Positions 23,148 to 35,400 of a DNA stretch of 64,000 nt are shown here, piece after piece (the stretch's first letter is position 1; each line of letters begins with the position of its first letter). Source of the stretch: Ditylenchus dipsaci (lineage: Eukaryota > Nematoda > Chromadorea > Rhabditida > Anguinidae); assembly GCA_004194705.1 (NCBI GenBank), contig SADC01001319.1:310001-374000 (forward strand), read 5' to 3'. The translations under genes and the position numbers were made by a program. The notes below the pieces were generated by a model, which made no database searches, was not told where the DNA came from, and was given only the letters and a program-made list of their open reading frames with translations.

Positions 23148-25369
23148 ATGTCACTGAAGACTTATTTTCTGCATCCAGATCAGTTTGACCGCTACTACAA
23201 TTGCACAGCATACGATGTGGACTCAATTGCACTGGATCAACGGCGACACCCTTTTAGAGCTATAGTGTTCTGTGTCTTAGGAGTATTTTACGAGCTTATA
23301 TATTTACCATGCCTTTATGCCATCTGGAAGTGTTCCAAGAAACATGCCCAACAAGCATCTTGCTACCGACTGATGTTCCTTGTAAGATATTTTTCATAAA
23401 AAAGGAAAAATATACTTTTGTGACCAATAAAATATAGTTAGGACTATCAGATGTGGTCGGCATAATGTTGACAACCTTTTTTGTGGGCTACTTCACTTTT
23501 CAAGGATTTGTATTTTGCAGCCGTCCACTCCTCTTTTACATTTGTTGTGTGGCTGGAACATGTATAAATTTCTACTGAGACCGCCTGAAAATCTGATTTT
23601 TTTCTTTAGATTTGTGGGTTCTGGCAACCACAACAGCTCTGATACTAGCGTTAAACAGATGCATTGTGATATACAATCCACATACAGCTGAACGGCTGTT
23701 TAAAGGTGCTATGAGAATAAGCGTCTGGTTGTTGATTCCGTGGACCTGTTCTAGTTTGTTTTGTTGGTTTGTGCCTCCTGTGATCTACAGCTCTATTTCC
23801 TCTTATTTTTACTTTAATCCCCACCAGCACTACTTACCTGAAGAAGGACACGTGAGTATATTTTAGAAGAGTAATCGATCAGAGTAACAGTAGTTTGGTT
23901 AAGTACTCAGTGGTACACTGGTTCTACAACTGGTTTGTAGTGGTCGCCATATTCACTATCTACACCATATTTGCCACTCTATTTTCTAAAAAGTACTATG
24001 CTAAAGGCAGTACTCTTCGTGGAAACAGAAAGCTTTTGCGCGAACTAAGCGTAAGTTTCGCATTTTTCGTCGGTTCTATAGAGATTTTAGGGACTACTCT
24101 GGTTTGAGGTGTCGAGCTGCGTTTTATTAGACTTAAGCTACATTCACAATGAGGAGGCTGTTTGCGGATGCTAAACCAGACTTCACACTTTAAAATGGCC
24201 ACCTTTTTGAACTTTTCAAAAAAATTTATTTTGGTGCTATCTTGTAGCTAAGATTCAGGGCTACCAATTGAGCTATTGATAAAGTAGATGCTGTTGGAAA
24301 AAATTCGGTTGAAAAAGAAAGACTCCGCCCAAGCATTCGCACTCGAATTCGAGTTAGGATTCTTGGGCGGAGTCTTAAAATTTTATCTGAGTTTTCGAAT
24401 CAATATTTACTTAGTCAATGACTCATTTGGCAGCCCCAAACCTCAACTATATGATGTGAGTAGCTACATAAGCAACTGAAAAATAAAAAAAACCACGCCA
24501 ACTGAATAATTTTGGGAAAACAGTAAAAAAAGCGAAGATTCTGTTTCGCAAATTCGTAGTGAGTAGTCTGTGTTAGTATCCGCAAACAGACTCCTCATTG
24601 TGAATGCGCCTTTAGAAGTTCTGAACCCGCTAAATTTTTTTCTAACGTCTGTTTTACTTTTTGTTTAATATTTTGAGCAAAACTGATTTTAAAGTAAGGA
24701 ATCATTTTAGATTACGAAATTTCGTGGTCTAAATACCATGCTCTAAAAACAATGCCCCGCTTCAAAATGAGTTTTTACGCGATTTATTAAATAAAAATAA
24801 AAATTTAAATGCGGGTTCAGAACTTCTGAGTCTAATAAAACATGCAGTTCAACACTTTGAACCAGAGTAGCCCCAGATTTCGTGAACCTATCCCTAAGAT
24901 TGTGCCAACTTTAAAAGAAAGCTCCAAAATTAATCATGAATCTGAAATTATACTGCAGCAGATTCATCCTAAAAGTTTAGACATTTCTACAAGTGCTGGT
25001 CACATGCTCTTTCGTGACTTTAGCAGCTCTTTGTTATGTCTATCAAGACTATTTACAAAATTTTGCTTTTCCCGCAATGATTGGCTATATATGCTATCAA
25101 GGTTAGTAATTAATAAGGAATCCCTTTTTTACCTCTACAAGTATTTTTTTGTGAAGAATCGCCTATATTTTTATTGGAACAAAGCTAACACCACATTTTC
25201 AGGAAGTCCGGCAATAATATATTTGTGTATGAACCAGTCTATCCGCAATATTTTGGTAAACAGTTGCAATGCGCTTGATATAATACTTTCCAAAGCAAGA
25301 ATCTCCAACATTTGGACCACCTCGAACAACAATCACCATGAAGGTTACATAAGTAGCACTCTTAACTGA
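23148..25369 (+). CDS. Srt-family serpentine chemoreceptor (7TM), six exons, intact
   Basis: Exons join in phase: 23148-23381, 23438-23561, 23610-23851, 23883-24050, 24981-25101 and 25203-25369, giving 351 aa. Family-typical blocks are visible: ELIYLPCLYAIWKC (TM1 end), CYRLMFLLGLSDVVG (TM2), LALNRCIVIYNPHTAERLF (TM3/loop 2), HWFYNWFVVVAIF (TM5), FLQVLVTCSFVTLAALCYVY (TM6) and SPAIIYLCMNQSIR (TM7 end). Srt receptors are nematode-specific G-protein-coupled receptors thought to act in chemosensory neurons; the ligand is unknown. The start has a TTTTTTAG acceptor-like site about 30 bases upstream. Intron 4 (930 nt) holds an inverted-repeat element. All splice sites are GT/AG and no frameshift is present. 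Confidence 0.88.
24107..24617. mobile_element. Inverted-repeat element in Srt intron 4
   Basis: CACAATGAGGAGGCTGTTTG at 24145 pairs with CAAACAGACTCCTCATTGTG near 24585. An inner palindrome at 24315-24378 (AGACTCCGCCCAAG against CTTGGGCGGAGTCT) marks the centre. Ends approximate. Confidence 0.6.
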
Positions 25370-25519
25370 TTTTTTATTGATAAATGTAAGAAAAAAAAAC
25401 TGTGTAAAGTCTAGATTGTCTCTTTCTTTATTTTTTACAACAAAAGAATCGATCTTAATCTGAAGAAATAATTACAAGATTTGCAAACTAAAAATGTTGG
25501 CAGCATACACAGTTTTCAT

Positions 25520-26936
25520 TTAGCCACATTTTTTGCCATTCAGAGGACATCTACATTGACCGAGTAGGCCAGTGTCAGGTGGATTTTCCAAGAAAATCTG
25601 CTTCATTTTTTCAAAGTGAGGGTTGCTAGTGTCTTTTACAGCATCAAACATCAAGCATTCTGCTGTCGTCAAATTAGCACCAAAGCTCTTCAGCTGTTTC
25701 AAAGCATATTTTCTTAAATATTTCTGTATATCAAAGTACATAACAAAGCTCTCTATTGTGTGTTTAAAATTTAACTTCTTCACTTTGATAGATCCGTGTA
25801 GATCCGCGTAAAAAACCCTCGATTTAACGACCCTCTAATTTTCAAAAGGGGGATCATAAGTCGAGGTTTTAATTTTTTAAAAGCGAAAACTTTGGGTTTT
25901 TGAAAAACAATCGGCTAAATCGGAATCCTTACGATATTTGCGACCAGACTGTAAAAACAGAATCGATCAATTATTTCAAAAATGGTGTTGAAAAAAGTGT
26001 CGGACCCTAGGTGGAAACGAACTTGAGGTGGGGGTCGTTAAATCGAGGTTTGACTGTACTTTTTACTTAAGTAAAAAAGGTGAAATTGTTAGGGGGGGGG
26101 TGGGGTATTCGCTACTAGCGTCGGATTTATTAATAACATTTTGTCACTCTCGGAGAAGTCTTATTATTAGAGGATTAAATGTATTCACTTATGAGTTTTT
26201 TTTTTGAAAAATTCATATTCTATTTTTCTTACCTATCAGTTGGAGATCGAGATGATACCGCATCCACCTAATACAGTCCTTGGTATAAAGACAGAAAATA
26301 TATAGTAGTACAGCTTACCACAACATGCACATAAAAGCCCCTCTTCAGGAAATCTAGTGCTGTTTGAAAAACACAAACATCTAAATCAATGAATTAATAA
26401 TCAGAAGCTAATTTTTTGTTAAAAGGCTTCAAAGTTTTATAAAAAAAAATTAAAATTTTTGCTAAAATGTTAAAAAATTACCACAAGCTTTCAGAGGTGG
26501 AATAGAAATTAGGCAATGAAAAAAGACTCACGTGCTTCCACGCCACAAATAACAAGTGTGTCAACAGAAACTCCCAAGGTATCGCACACTTCTGGAATGC
26601 ACATGGAAAAGGCCGTCTTTTCAAGGACAGGAATATCTCTTTCATAGAGACGAACTTGAGGAGTGCTGTGTGCTAGCTCATGGTCACTTTGGTGTTCAGT
26701 GGCTATAATTTTCAGGCCAAGTAGTTCAGCTGCATTGATCAATCTATTGGCTACGGTGGAAATGTCCTTGAAATGGTCAACTGCTTCGCTGAAAGCAATT
26801 TTGAAATGTTAAAAAGTGAAAAATTGTCTCACCGATTTTTTTCTTGAATGTCGCAAATCAGCAAAGCAGACTGTTTGGAGTTGAGACTCCTGTAGTTGGT
26901 AGGATTAGCAAGGGCAGAAGTAGTCGTCGACATCAT
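25520..26936 (-). CDS. Isochorismatase-like hydrolase (ISOC1/2 type), five exons, intact
   Basis: Minus-strand exons in order: 26936-26833, 26788-26532, 26380-26319, 26267-26233 and 25712-25520, all GT/AG and in phase, giving 216 aa ending in TAA. Motifs match the cysteine-hydrolase/isochorismatase fold: LLICDIQEK (Asp29), VLEKTAFSMCIPEV (Lys92) and CGVEAHVCVFQTALD (Cys123), forming the family's Asp-Lys-Cys triad. VDAVSSRSPTDRKYALKQL then GANLTTAECLMFD complete the domain. The metazoan members are cytosolic or mitochondrial with poorly known substrates, so no specific reaction is assigned. The C-terminal tail (GQCRCPLNGKKCG) is cysteine-rich and unusual to my knowledge. The last intron contains a pogo-like MITE. 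An acceptor-like CTTTAG precedes the ATG by one base. Confidence 0.88.
25811..26056. mobile_element. Pogo/Tigger-like MITE in isochorismatase intron 4
   Basis: Right end GTCGTTAAATCGAGGTTTGACTG followed by TA (26057-26058); left end is a degenerate inverse (CCCTCGATTTAACGACCC). Word TTAACGACCC occurs near both ends, inverted. Confidence 0.6.
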
Positions 26937-26937
26937 T

Positions 26938-26943
26938 CTAAAG
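26938..26943 (-). promoter_or_regulatory. Probable spliced-leader acceptor of isochorismatase gene
   Basis: On the minus strand CTTTAG is followed by A and then ATGATG. No upstream exon is needed, which fits an SL trans-splice site. Confidence 0.4.
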
Positions 26944-27164
26944 ATGAATTATTTACTTGCTTTAAAGCAAATTACAAACCGCTGTATGGGTCGAATGTAT
27001 TTATAAGCGCTAAAAGCCATTGACAAACCCACAAGCCAATAGACTAGTGAGTTTAGCAGCAGCAAAAGAAAACATCAAAGATTAAATGAATAAAAACAAC
27101 AAAGTGAAGAAAACACTCTCTGTGAGCCGTAATTCAAAAAATATCAAAGTGCCAATTATTTGGC

Positions 27165-28110
27165 AATCCTTCGTCAAAGATTCATTCAAAAAATCTATTT
27201 CATTTGTTATATTAAAAAACAAAATAATTACCCACTCATAGTTCTCTCAACAAACCAAAAAAACTAAAACCAAATCACCCTGGTACCCCACGGCAAGATT
27301 TTTTTAAATGCACCAGTGGGTCTTCCCAATATTTTTCGTTCTTTTTTTAAATCATTTTCAGCAGTTAAAACGGCTTTAGAACATCATTTATGGTCGCTTG
27401 GAGCCAGAACCACATACCGTAGTTTGGGCCATTTTATCTGGAAATACTTTTGGCAACATGCTATCAATGGGGAAATCCCCTTTCGCCTTATAAACGGCTT
27501 CAATCGAAAAGCAAATAATATCGTTTAAATTTGTTGAGAAAAAATATGAGTGGGTAATAATTATTTTTGTTTTTTTAATACAGTCGGAAGTCGTTGTAAC
27601 GCGCTTCTGGGGACCGGGCAAGTTACCGGGTTATACACTTTTTTGACATCCATTTTTTCAAGCTTTTACCAGTTCTGTTTTGACAATCCAGTCCCAAATA
27701 TTGCAAGGATTCCAACTTTGCCGATCATTTTTTGGAGATACAAAATTTTATTCTCTAAAAAAGCAAAAACTCGTTTAAAAAACAGGATTTTTGTTAAATC
27801 GAGTAACGTTATATTGACTTTTTCCTTTTTTAGAAAAACAAATTTTAGTTTTCGTAAAACGATCGGCAAAATCGGAATCCTCACGATATTTAGGACCAGA
27901 TTGTAAAAACAGAACTTTCAAAAAACTTCAAAAATCAGGTAGAAAAAAGTGTCGGACCCAAGGCTGGAACGAAGTTCTGACCTTTAATTGACATTATATC
28001 AAGCGTCCTTATAACGAGTTTCGACTGTATAACCAATAAAATAGATTTTTGGAACCAATCTTTGACGAAGTATTGCACAAAAACCTTGACTTTTTGCCGT
28101 GGGGGACCAA
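27165..28110. mobile_element. Inverted-repeat element with nested pogo-like MITE
   Basis: TTCGTCAAAGATTCATTC / AATCTATTTCATTTG at 27170-27212 pairs with AAAATAGATTTTTGGAACC / AATCTTTGACGAAG at 28037-28073; CCCACGGCAAG near 27287 pairs with TTGCCGTGGGGG near 28095. The nested element at 27581-28027 lies between the arms. Confidence 0.5.
27581..28027. mobile_element. Pogo/Tigger-like MITE (CAGTCG class)
   Basis: CAGTCGGAAGTCGTTGTAACG at the left and CGTCCTTATAACGAGTTTCGACTG at the right trimmed to the same word, TA on both sides (27579-27580, 28028-28029). The word TAACGCGC/GCGTCCTTATAACG appears at both ends. No transposase. Confidence 0.65.
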
Positions 28111-28358
28111 AGTAGTTTAGGTCTGAACAGCACCTAGATACTAAAAAATGGGATTTGAACATAAATTTGTTAGCTTGGGCTTAAAAAAAACTCTGGTATG
28201 CACATCACTGTTATGCATGAGTCACTTTCGAGTGATTTAAGGTTTTTCACCCAGATCCGGTGACCGAAACGGGGTAGAATACATTTATATGAAGTGGTCT
28301 CATTTTTGCTAGGGTATTTTTTTAATCGTTTTCAGCAGCGAAAATTTAGCATCTTTTA

Positions 28359-28767
28359 GGCCTGGTACCCAATGAGTGCGGATTTTTTCATACCCCCTCA
28401 CTCGTAAACGGCCGTAACTTTTTTTTTTTAATTTTCAAAAAATATTCTGTTGCTGCCATCTTGTAGCTTAGATTCAGAGCTACCAGATGGGATATTGATA
28501 AAGTAGATGTCGGTTTAAAAAGTTTGTTAAAAATGAGTGGATCCGCACTCTGGAGCCGCACTCGGATCGAGTGCAGATCCACTCATTTTTATCCAAAATT
28601 TTTGAATCACATGTAGCTAATAAATAGCTTATCTGGTAGCCCTGGATCTTAGCTACAAGATGGGACCAACAGAATAATTTTTGAAAATTTCAATAAAAAG
28701 TTACGGCCGTTTCCGAGTGAGAAGGTATGAAAAAATCAGCACTCATTGGGTACCAGGCCTTAGGTCG
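28359..28767. mobile_element. Palindromic element (GCCTGGTACCCAATGAGTGC ends)
   Basis: GCCTGGTACCCAATGAGTGC at 28360 is matched by GCACTCATTGGGTACCAGGC at 28739-28760. The arms pair nearly throughout, with the centre near 28560 made of GAGTGCGG / CCACTCA units. The sub-arm TAGCTTAGATTCAG.GCTACCA is shared with 24245-24270. Confidence 0.65.
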
Positions 28768-29415
28768 TTTGGAGCCAGTGCCACATACCGTAGCCCGGCC
28801 GTAAAATGTAATAATTTGGTAAAAAAAGACCGGAATGGAAACCAGACATTGTTTTGTCAAAAGTTTCTTTAATTGAAAATACTTTAACTCCGACTTTGCA
28901 AACAGGTTGGAGCTGTATTAAACAGCGTTCATGGCGCAAAATACCAAAATTCAAATTTCCGTATCGAGTTGCCGAACACGTCATTAAAATATTTAGTCAA
29001 AGTTAAGATTGTTGCATAAACGTGGGACGTTGATCTAGTAAACAATGAAATATGTGAGAAGCTATTATCTGGAGACAAAACAAGTAAATTCCCAAATAAC
29101 GTTCTTCTAGAACATCTGTTTTCGCACTAGCAGATCAAATTTTAGTCACGAGAGAGGACTGAAAAAATTTCCTTGACGTCATTTATTAATTATTTTGCCA
29201 TTTTGTTTTTATTAATAATATAAAAAATTGTTTGAGAAATATAAATTATATTTAATAAAATTACGACTTTCTCACAGTATTATTGAATTGTTATTTAGAA
29301 AAGCAGTGACTTTTCTAGCTAACTATTTATTTTAATATAATAAACACTAATTTATAAACAAAACAATTTTCCTGACACACTTTTTTTCTCAACAATTTTT
29401 TTAATTATTGTTCAA

Positions 29416-32400
29416 ATGGTGTCTCATAGCTATCTAAAGTATGTGCTTCTCTCTGAATACAGCTTCAGCTCCGTCCTATTCTTCATCTCTCTTTTGCTTC
29501 TTCTACGTCTTTTATATGGATTAGTCGGTCGAAAATTGTTCCGTTGGAAATCAAGCACAAAATTAAGTGTTTCTTGGTGTTTAGTAATTTACTTTTTGGC
29601 ATGGTGCATTTATATCACCCTAAGTTTCTACCATTTTGGCTATATGTTAATCACATGGAGACCTGCTGATAGTAAAATATTTTTAATTTTTTTAATAATT
29701 CAAATTTTCTATTTGTTAAGAAGATAATATATGGAGATCACCATCAGTTATCTTTTGGACAGCCATGCTAGCTCAGAGCTCCTCAACCATGATTCCAGTT
29801 TCGGTATTTTTCTTGACCTCAGAACGACTTCTATGTCTATTTTGGCCTTCTTATTTGAAGCAGTCTAGATTCAATAAGTGGCTGCGATTTGTAATGGTTT
29901 TATCGATGCTGCTCATGTGGTTTATTAATTTTTTGTATTATGTCACAGAGCTGCCCATGCCGTTGTCAACAGGTGACTAGTATCTTAATTAAAGTCAAAA
30001 GAGAATACTGGTTAGCCTCTAATAATTTCTCACTACAATAGATGACATATATGCCCGAAAAAACTTTTTTCAAACTTTTGATATTTATCTTTTAATTAAT
30101 TTCATTTTTTTATACAATCAAAATCCGATAACGCGGCACCTCTCATAACCCGACACTTTAGGGTGACAAAGAAACCTAACAAACTTTGCCCCTGATAACC
30201 GATACCCAATAATCCGACACACCCGTTAATCCGACACCCTAAGCCTTGTCCGGTACAATAAAATTACCTTCGATAGGCCGACACTTGACACATTTTGCGA
30301 TAATACCGTATTCTCTCTAATAGAACCACACTCTCTATTTGAACCACACTCTCTAATAGAACCACACCCCCAAGGGGGGTTGTGAAATAGAACCACACTC
30401 TCTATTAGAACCACACTCTCTAATAGAACCACACCCCTCAACACTCTCAAGCTGCGCCAACGGCCGTCAAACTCCAATGGATTGTGGAAGCCTGGGAGAA
30501 TCTCTCGAAAGAAGCTCATAATTAAGTCATTCGAATCGTGCGGAGTTCCCAATGCCAACGATGGATGTGAGGACAACGCCATCCACTGCTTCAAAAAAGT
30601 TAGACCGGTTCCGAGTGGTCGAGGCAAGGTGAAGCACGCGCGTGATGAGAAGAACTTGGCTGAGCTGATACAAGAGATCAATCTCGAAGAAGATGTGTTT
30701 AATAATAAAGATATCTCTAGAGTGTTGATGAGTTTTGGGAGCTATTCTGGTTTGGGGGAGGGGACGCCCATTTTTACTAAATATTTATTTTTTTAGGTTG
30801 ATCAAGTCGATTATGGTGACCAGGGTGACGATAATCACCTTAATCAACGAAATTACTTATTTCTACCATGACTGCCATAATCAACAAAAATACATAAAAA
30901 GTATAGTATAAATGAGCGTCCCCCCTAAACCAGAACAAGTCCGAATTTTGTTGTAAAAAAGGATTTATGCGCGTATGCTGTAATGCTTGAATATGTTCAG
31001 AACGTTGAAAAATAGAACCACACTCTCTATTAGAACCACACTCTCTAATTGAACCACTTTGGGAGGAGGGGACGCCCAAAATAGAAAATAGAACCACATG
31101 TGGTTCTATTAGAGAGAATACGGTATTCAAATTCTCGCCATGAATGTAATTTTTTCTATCTTTTTTTAAACTAATTTCTCTATTTTCGTCATTTTCTTAG
31201 TTCTTTACCAGGTTTGGTGTTCAAGTTTGTTCATTTTGTTCTTCTCCATTCCAGACGGTGCACTAAATTTAGAAGAAATCGTTTGGGAAGTCTCTGTGGT
31301 GGAGGAAAACACTAACTACTTCAGCAACAGCGAGCCAGTGGAAGAGGAAATGGAGGAGCGGGTCGTCACTCCTTGAAAGCTCAAGCTGTCTTCAACCGTG
31401 TCCGACGCTACGTGGAGCGAAACTTTAGCGATCTCACCGTTTCATGTGGCCAAAATAGCCTCAGTCTAAGTCTAAGTCGCAGTCCGTGAACGAGCCATTA
31501 AAAAATGGGAAACAATAAGGTGAATGCAAAGTAGCAACCAAATTATTGTTCTCACTTCCTTTTTACTTTGACCTCATTGTTTTACATTTTTTAAAGATAA
31601 TGCATTATATAGTACTTCATCAGAAACTAGGATCGCAGGGCTACCTAAGGTGTTGAAGCGATCTCACTTTAGCGATCTCACCGTTTCTCGGCTATTCTGA
31701 CAAATTAGACGATGCCTTTTACCAGGAGAGAGAGAAAAACCAGAAGCAGAGCAAAGTAACCGCTTTCTTCAAATTCGTTTGATGCTTGTCATGATTGCTG
31801 TTTTCGCGTTGAAATAAAAAAATTTGAGCTTGATAAAATGATACCCCCAATAACCCGACACCCCCGATAACCCGACAATTTAGGCCGGTCCCTAGGGGTG
31901 TCGGTTATCGGAGTCAGACTGTATTAAGCTTTGTTTACTGGTAGTTTTCCAGTTCCTTTTGGGTAATAAATTTAATTATGGTCCCTAATTACTTTTAAAT
32001 GCCTTTACTTTGGAAAATTCACCGATTTTTAAGTTTTCATGCCAATTTTTTTAAAAGTCTTTTTGAATGATTGTGTAGCCCAGGATCTTAGTTTTTATCG
32101 AGCTATTAAATCATATTGCATGGTTTCAGATTTGGATTCAGATAGGGAGATAAAGATTTTTCATGATTTTCAAAAATGTTATCAAAAGTGTTATTGCATT
32201 ATCTTATGGCTCGTTCCCGGACTGCGAATTAGATTGAGACTTAGACTTATGGCTTGTTCACGTTGTTAGAGTTCGAGTTAGAGTTCGGGATTTTGGTTAC
32301 GTGAACATCTCTGATCCTAACTCTAACTCGAAGGTGTTCATGTACCTCGAGTTAGACTTAGAGTTCGAGGTTAAATTTGAAGGTGTTGATGCATATACCT

Positions 32401-35400
32401 TGGATTCCCTTGTAGCAAATCCCCAAAAACTAACTTTTATTGGCTTTAGACGGCTTTGGGGTGAGACTGTGAGCTATCTAAGCTACATACATGAAAATTT
32501 TCAAGCTCGACCTCGAACTCTAACTCGATGTACAGTCGAGTCTCGATTTAACGTACCCCCTGGGACCGGCCCTAGAAGTACGTTGAATCGAGGGGTACGT
32601 TATATCGGGGGTAAATTTGACGGAGTTTATTATTGGAGGGACCGGCCCTAGGGGTACGTTAAATCGAAGGGTACGTTAAATTGGGGTACGTTAAATCGAG
32701 ACTCGACTGTACGTGAACACCATCGAGTTAGAGTCAGAGGTAGAGTTCGGGGTTTTGAGTACATGAACACCTCTTGCCCGAACTCTAACTCTAACTCGAA
32801 CTCTAACAACGTGAACAACCCATTAGACTGAGACTAATGGGTGTTCATGTAGCCAAAATAGTCTAAGTCTAAGGTGTTCACGGACTGAGGCTTAGACTTA
32901 AACTAAGAAGTCACTAAGAACGACTTTGTTTTACATGTTCACAGTGCAATGTTTTAAAATTTTCATTAATTTCTTTGTTCAAATAATTTTTTCCTGAAAA
33001 TTTTTGCTAACAATACCATTAAAAGTTTTGACAAGCTTTGTTCTTATGTCTTTTGCATTGGCCACTTCTTCGGGTGCACCGGTGCTTATTCCACGCCAAT
33101 TATAAAAATGTGCCATGGCTCTGTCTTAGTCCATTTCTTCCTCCATGTCTTCAGTAAGGACATTGTGGAGGACAGAAATGGCTTCAACTACGTCGTTAGC
33201 CATCTCATGTTAGCATCCGATCAACTTCAACAAAATCCTCCACTTTATTGCAATAATTCCAGAGCAGTTTTCTATACCGTTGCGTGCTCAGCTTAGATGG
33301 GTGGTCGAGAAAGAAAGCATCCAATAACCCTTTAAACCAGTTAAAAGAAAAAGATTGATCTTGTTTTTCATATTTTTCACATGAAGAAAATTAGTCTTAG
33401 TCTCAGTCTAAGTCTCACTCCGTGAACATTTTAGACTGAGACTAAGAGGTGTTCATGTGGCCAAAATAGTCTCAGTCTAAGTCGCGATCCTCTATGGTCA
33501 GCCGTATGGAAGGGGGGGGGTCAAGTAAAGTGTTACCATATTTTCGCCGTGCTGTACGAGAATTTTCAAGAAAAATCTGTCAACTAAATCTTTAAAAAAG
33601 ACACTGGTTGAGGTTCCCTGCTTATTTACTTATTAAAATAAACGAACAACTTATTCAACAGTCGAGTTCCCGACTGTACTAAATAGTGCTTGATATGCCA
33701 AATTATACTCTGAACACCATATTATAAAAAATGGAAACTTGGCAATAGTTGAAAGCACCTGTTTTTAAATGCTGTTTCACCTGTTCGAATCCGTCTTGTT
33801 GCTAAAAAAAATTTGACGTTTGAGTTCATCGTAAAATTCTGCATTTAAAGCATTATTTACTACGCTCGAGTTAATAGTTGTTAATAGTCAGTTAATTATT
33901 AGGTTGCCAGAACTTTGCCTGCCTACTTTCCAAAAATGGCTCACTGATATTCCAATATACCAAAATTTTTTGGGGCTTTGCAAATATTTTCACTGGGACT
34001 CTATTTTTATTTCGCCTAAAAAAGTTTTTGTCGTCTTCTAATGAAAGAGGCAAGGTTGTTGTTAAAACTGCAATCAGCAAGAAAAATAAAATATCTTCTA
34101 AAAGTAGCAATGTAAGTTATTTATTAAATAAGTTACAACAAAACAATTGCATGTTTTAGGCTAACAAACTTGCCCTGATTGCTCTAATGACCGAGTTCTG
34201 TTTTAACTGTGCGCCACAGTTTTTGGCACTAATTATCTTCTGGGTAGGTCACCAGTTTATAAGTTTTGAGTTTCTTATATTGTGGTCACGCAATTTTTAC
34301 TTTATAGATTGATTATTTCTAATCTTGAATATTTTCATCAGTCGAAATTCGGAAAAAAAGAGTGAAAATGAACCACAGCCGAAACTTGATATAGTGTACA
34401 CCTCGATATAGTTTAAACCTGGACCAAATATTTTTTGCCAGCGGTTAATTAGAATGACTAGAATGAACAGCCGATATAGCTGGTGTTAGAAAAGTTCGGA
34501 AACTTTTTTTGACCTCATTTTTATAATTGAAAATATCAATATAAAATAATTCTGTAAAATGGGTTTTGTAGCCCTGTTCCTCCTCTTCAAAACTGTATAT
34601 CCACTTTTTATTTTACTCATTGAAATGGCCGCCATTGGCAGCAATACATTTGCGCAATCGTTTAGGGAAACTGTCAATGGCATTTTGAATAAATACTTGC
34701 GGGATTGCGTTCCATTCTCTGACCAAAGATCTCTTCAATGCCGGGATCGAGTTGTGGGTCGTCGAGCAGGCCTTTGACTGCAGGTAGGGCCACACAAAGT
34801 AGTCCATCACATTCCAGTCAGGTGAGTTGGGTGCCCAGTCACCTTTGATGGCGGCATTGTCGCCCCAATGTGAATCGACTTTGATGAAATTCGGAAAGTT
34901 GTTGGCAATCCAATTCTGAGTCTTAACTGCTCGATGAGATGGCGCCCCGTCTTGCTGGAAGCACCATTCACCCTCCAGACTGGCCTCAGCCCATGGTGCC
35001 ACTTGGGTCTCCAACATTCGGCGGTACTCTGGCCCATCGACCTTTGTTCTATTGGGCACAAAAATTGGTTTCTTCCTGATAAAGTCGGACTATTTCTGGG
35101 CGTAAATCAGACATTCTACAAATAAAAAGGATAATCTGTGAAAAGAAAAATCAATAAGCAATATCGATAGGCAGATAAACAGTTCAAACAAAGATGGAAA
35201 GCAAAGATAGCAACAAATGAGTCACTGCATAAATTAATTTTGTGTCCTTCCTTCCTTTGCTTTCCCTTTCTTTGCAGATGGTATTATAAATAAAAAGTGG
35301 ATATACAGTTTTTAAGAGGAGGAACAGGGCTACAAAACCCATTTTACAGAATTATTTTATATCGATATTTTCAATTATAAAAATGAGGTCAAAAAAAGTT

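Larger units (their letters stand above)
30115..31921. mobile_element. Decayed pogo/Tigger-like transposon with TAACCCGACACC words
   Basis: Ends CAATCAAAATCCGATAAC and TCGGTTATCGGAGTCAGACTG, TA flanks (30113-30114, 31922-31923). Words of the type GATAACCCGACAC recur at 30126-30235 and 31845-31880. The right half (31252-31786) reads in pieces as the acidic tail and C-terminus of a pogo/Tigger transposase, ending QSKVTAFFKFV. The element is interrupted by 30306-31123 and by a 224-bp insert at 31444-31667. It lies in intron 2 of the 7TM gene. Confidence 0.7.
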
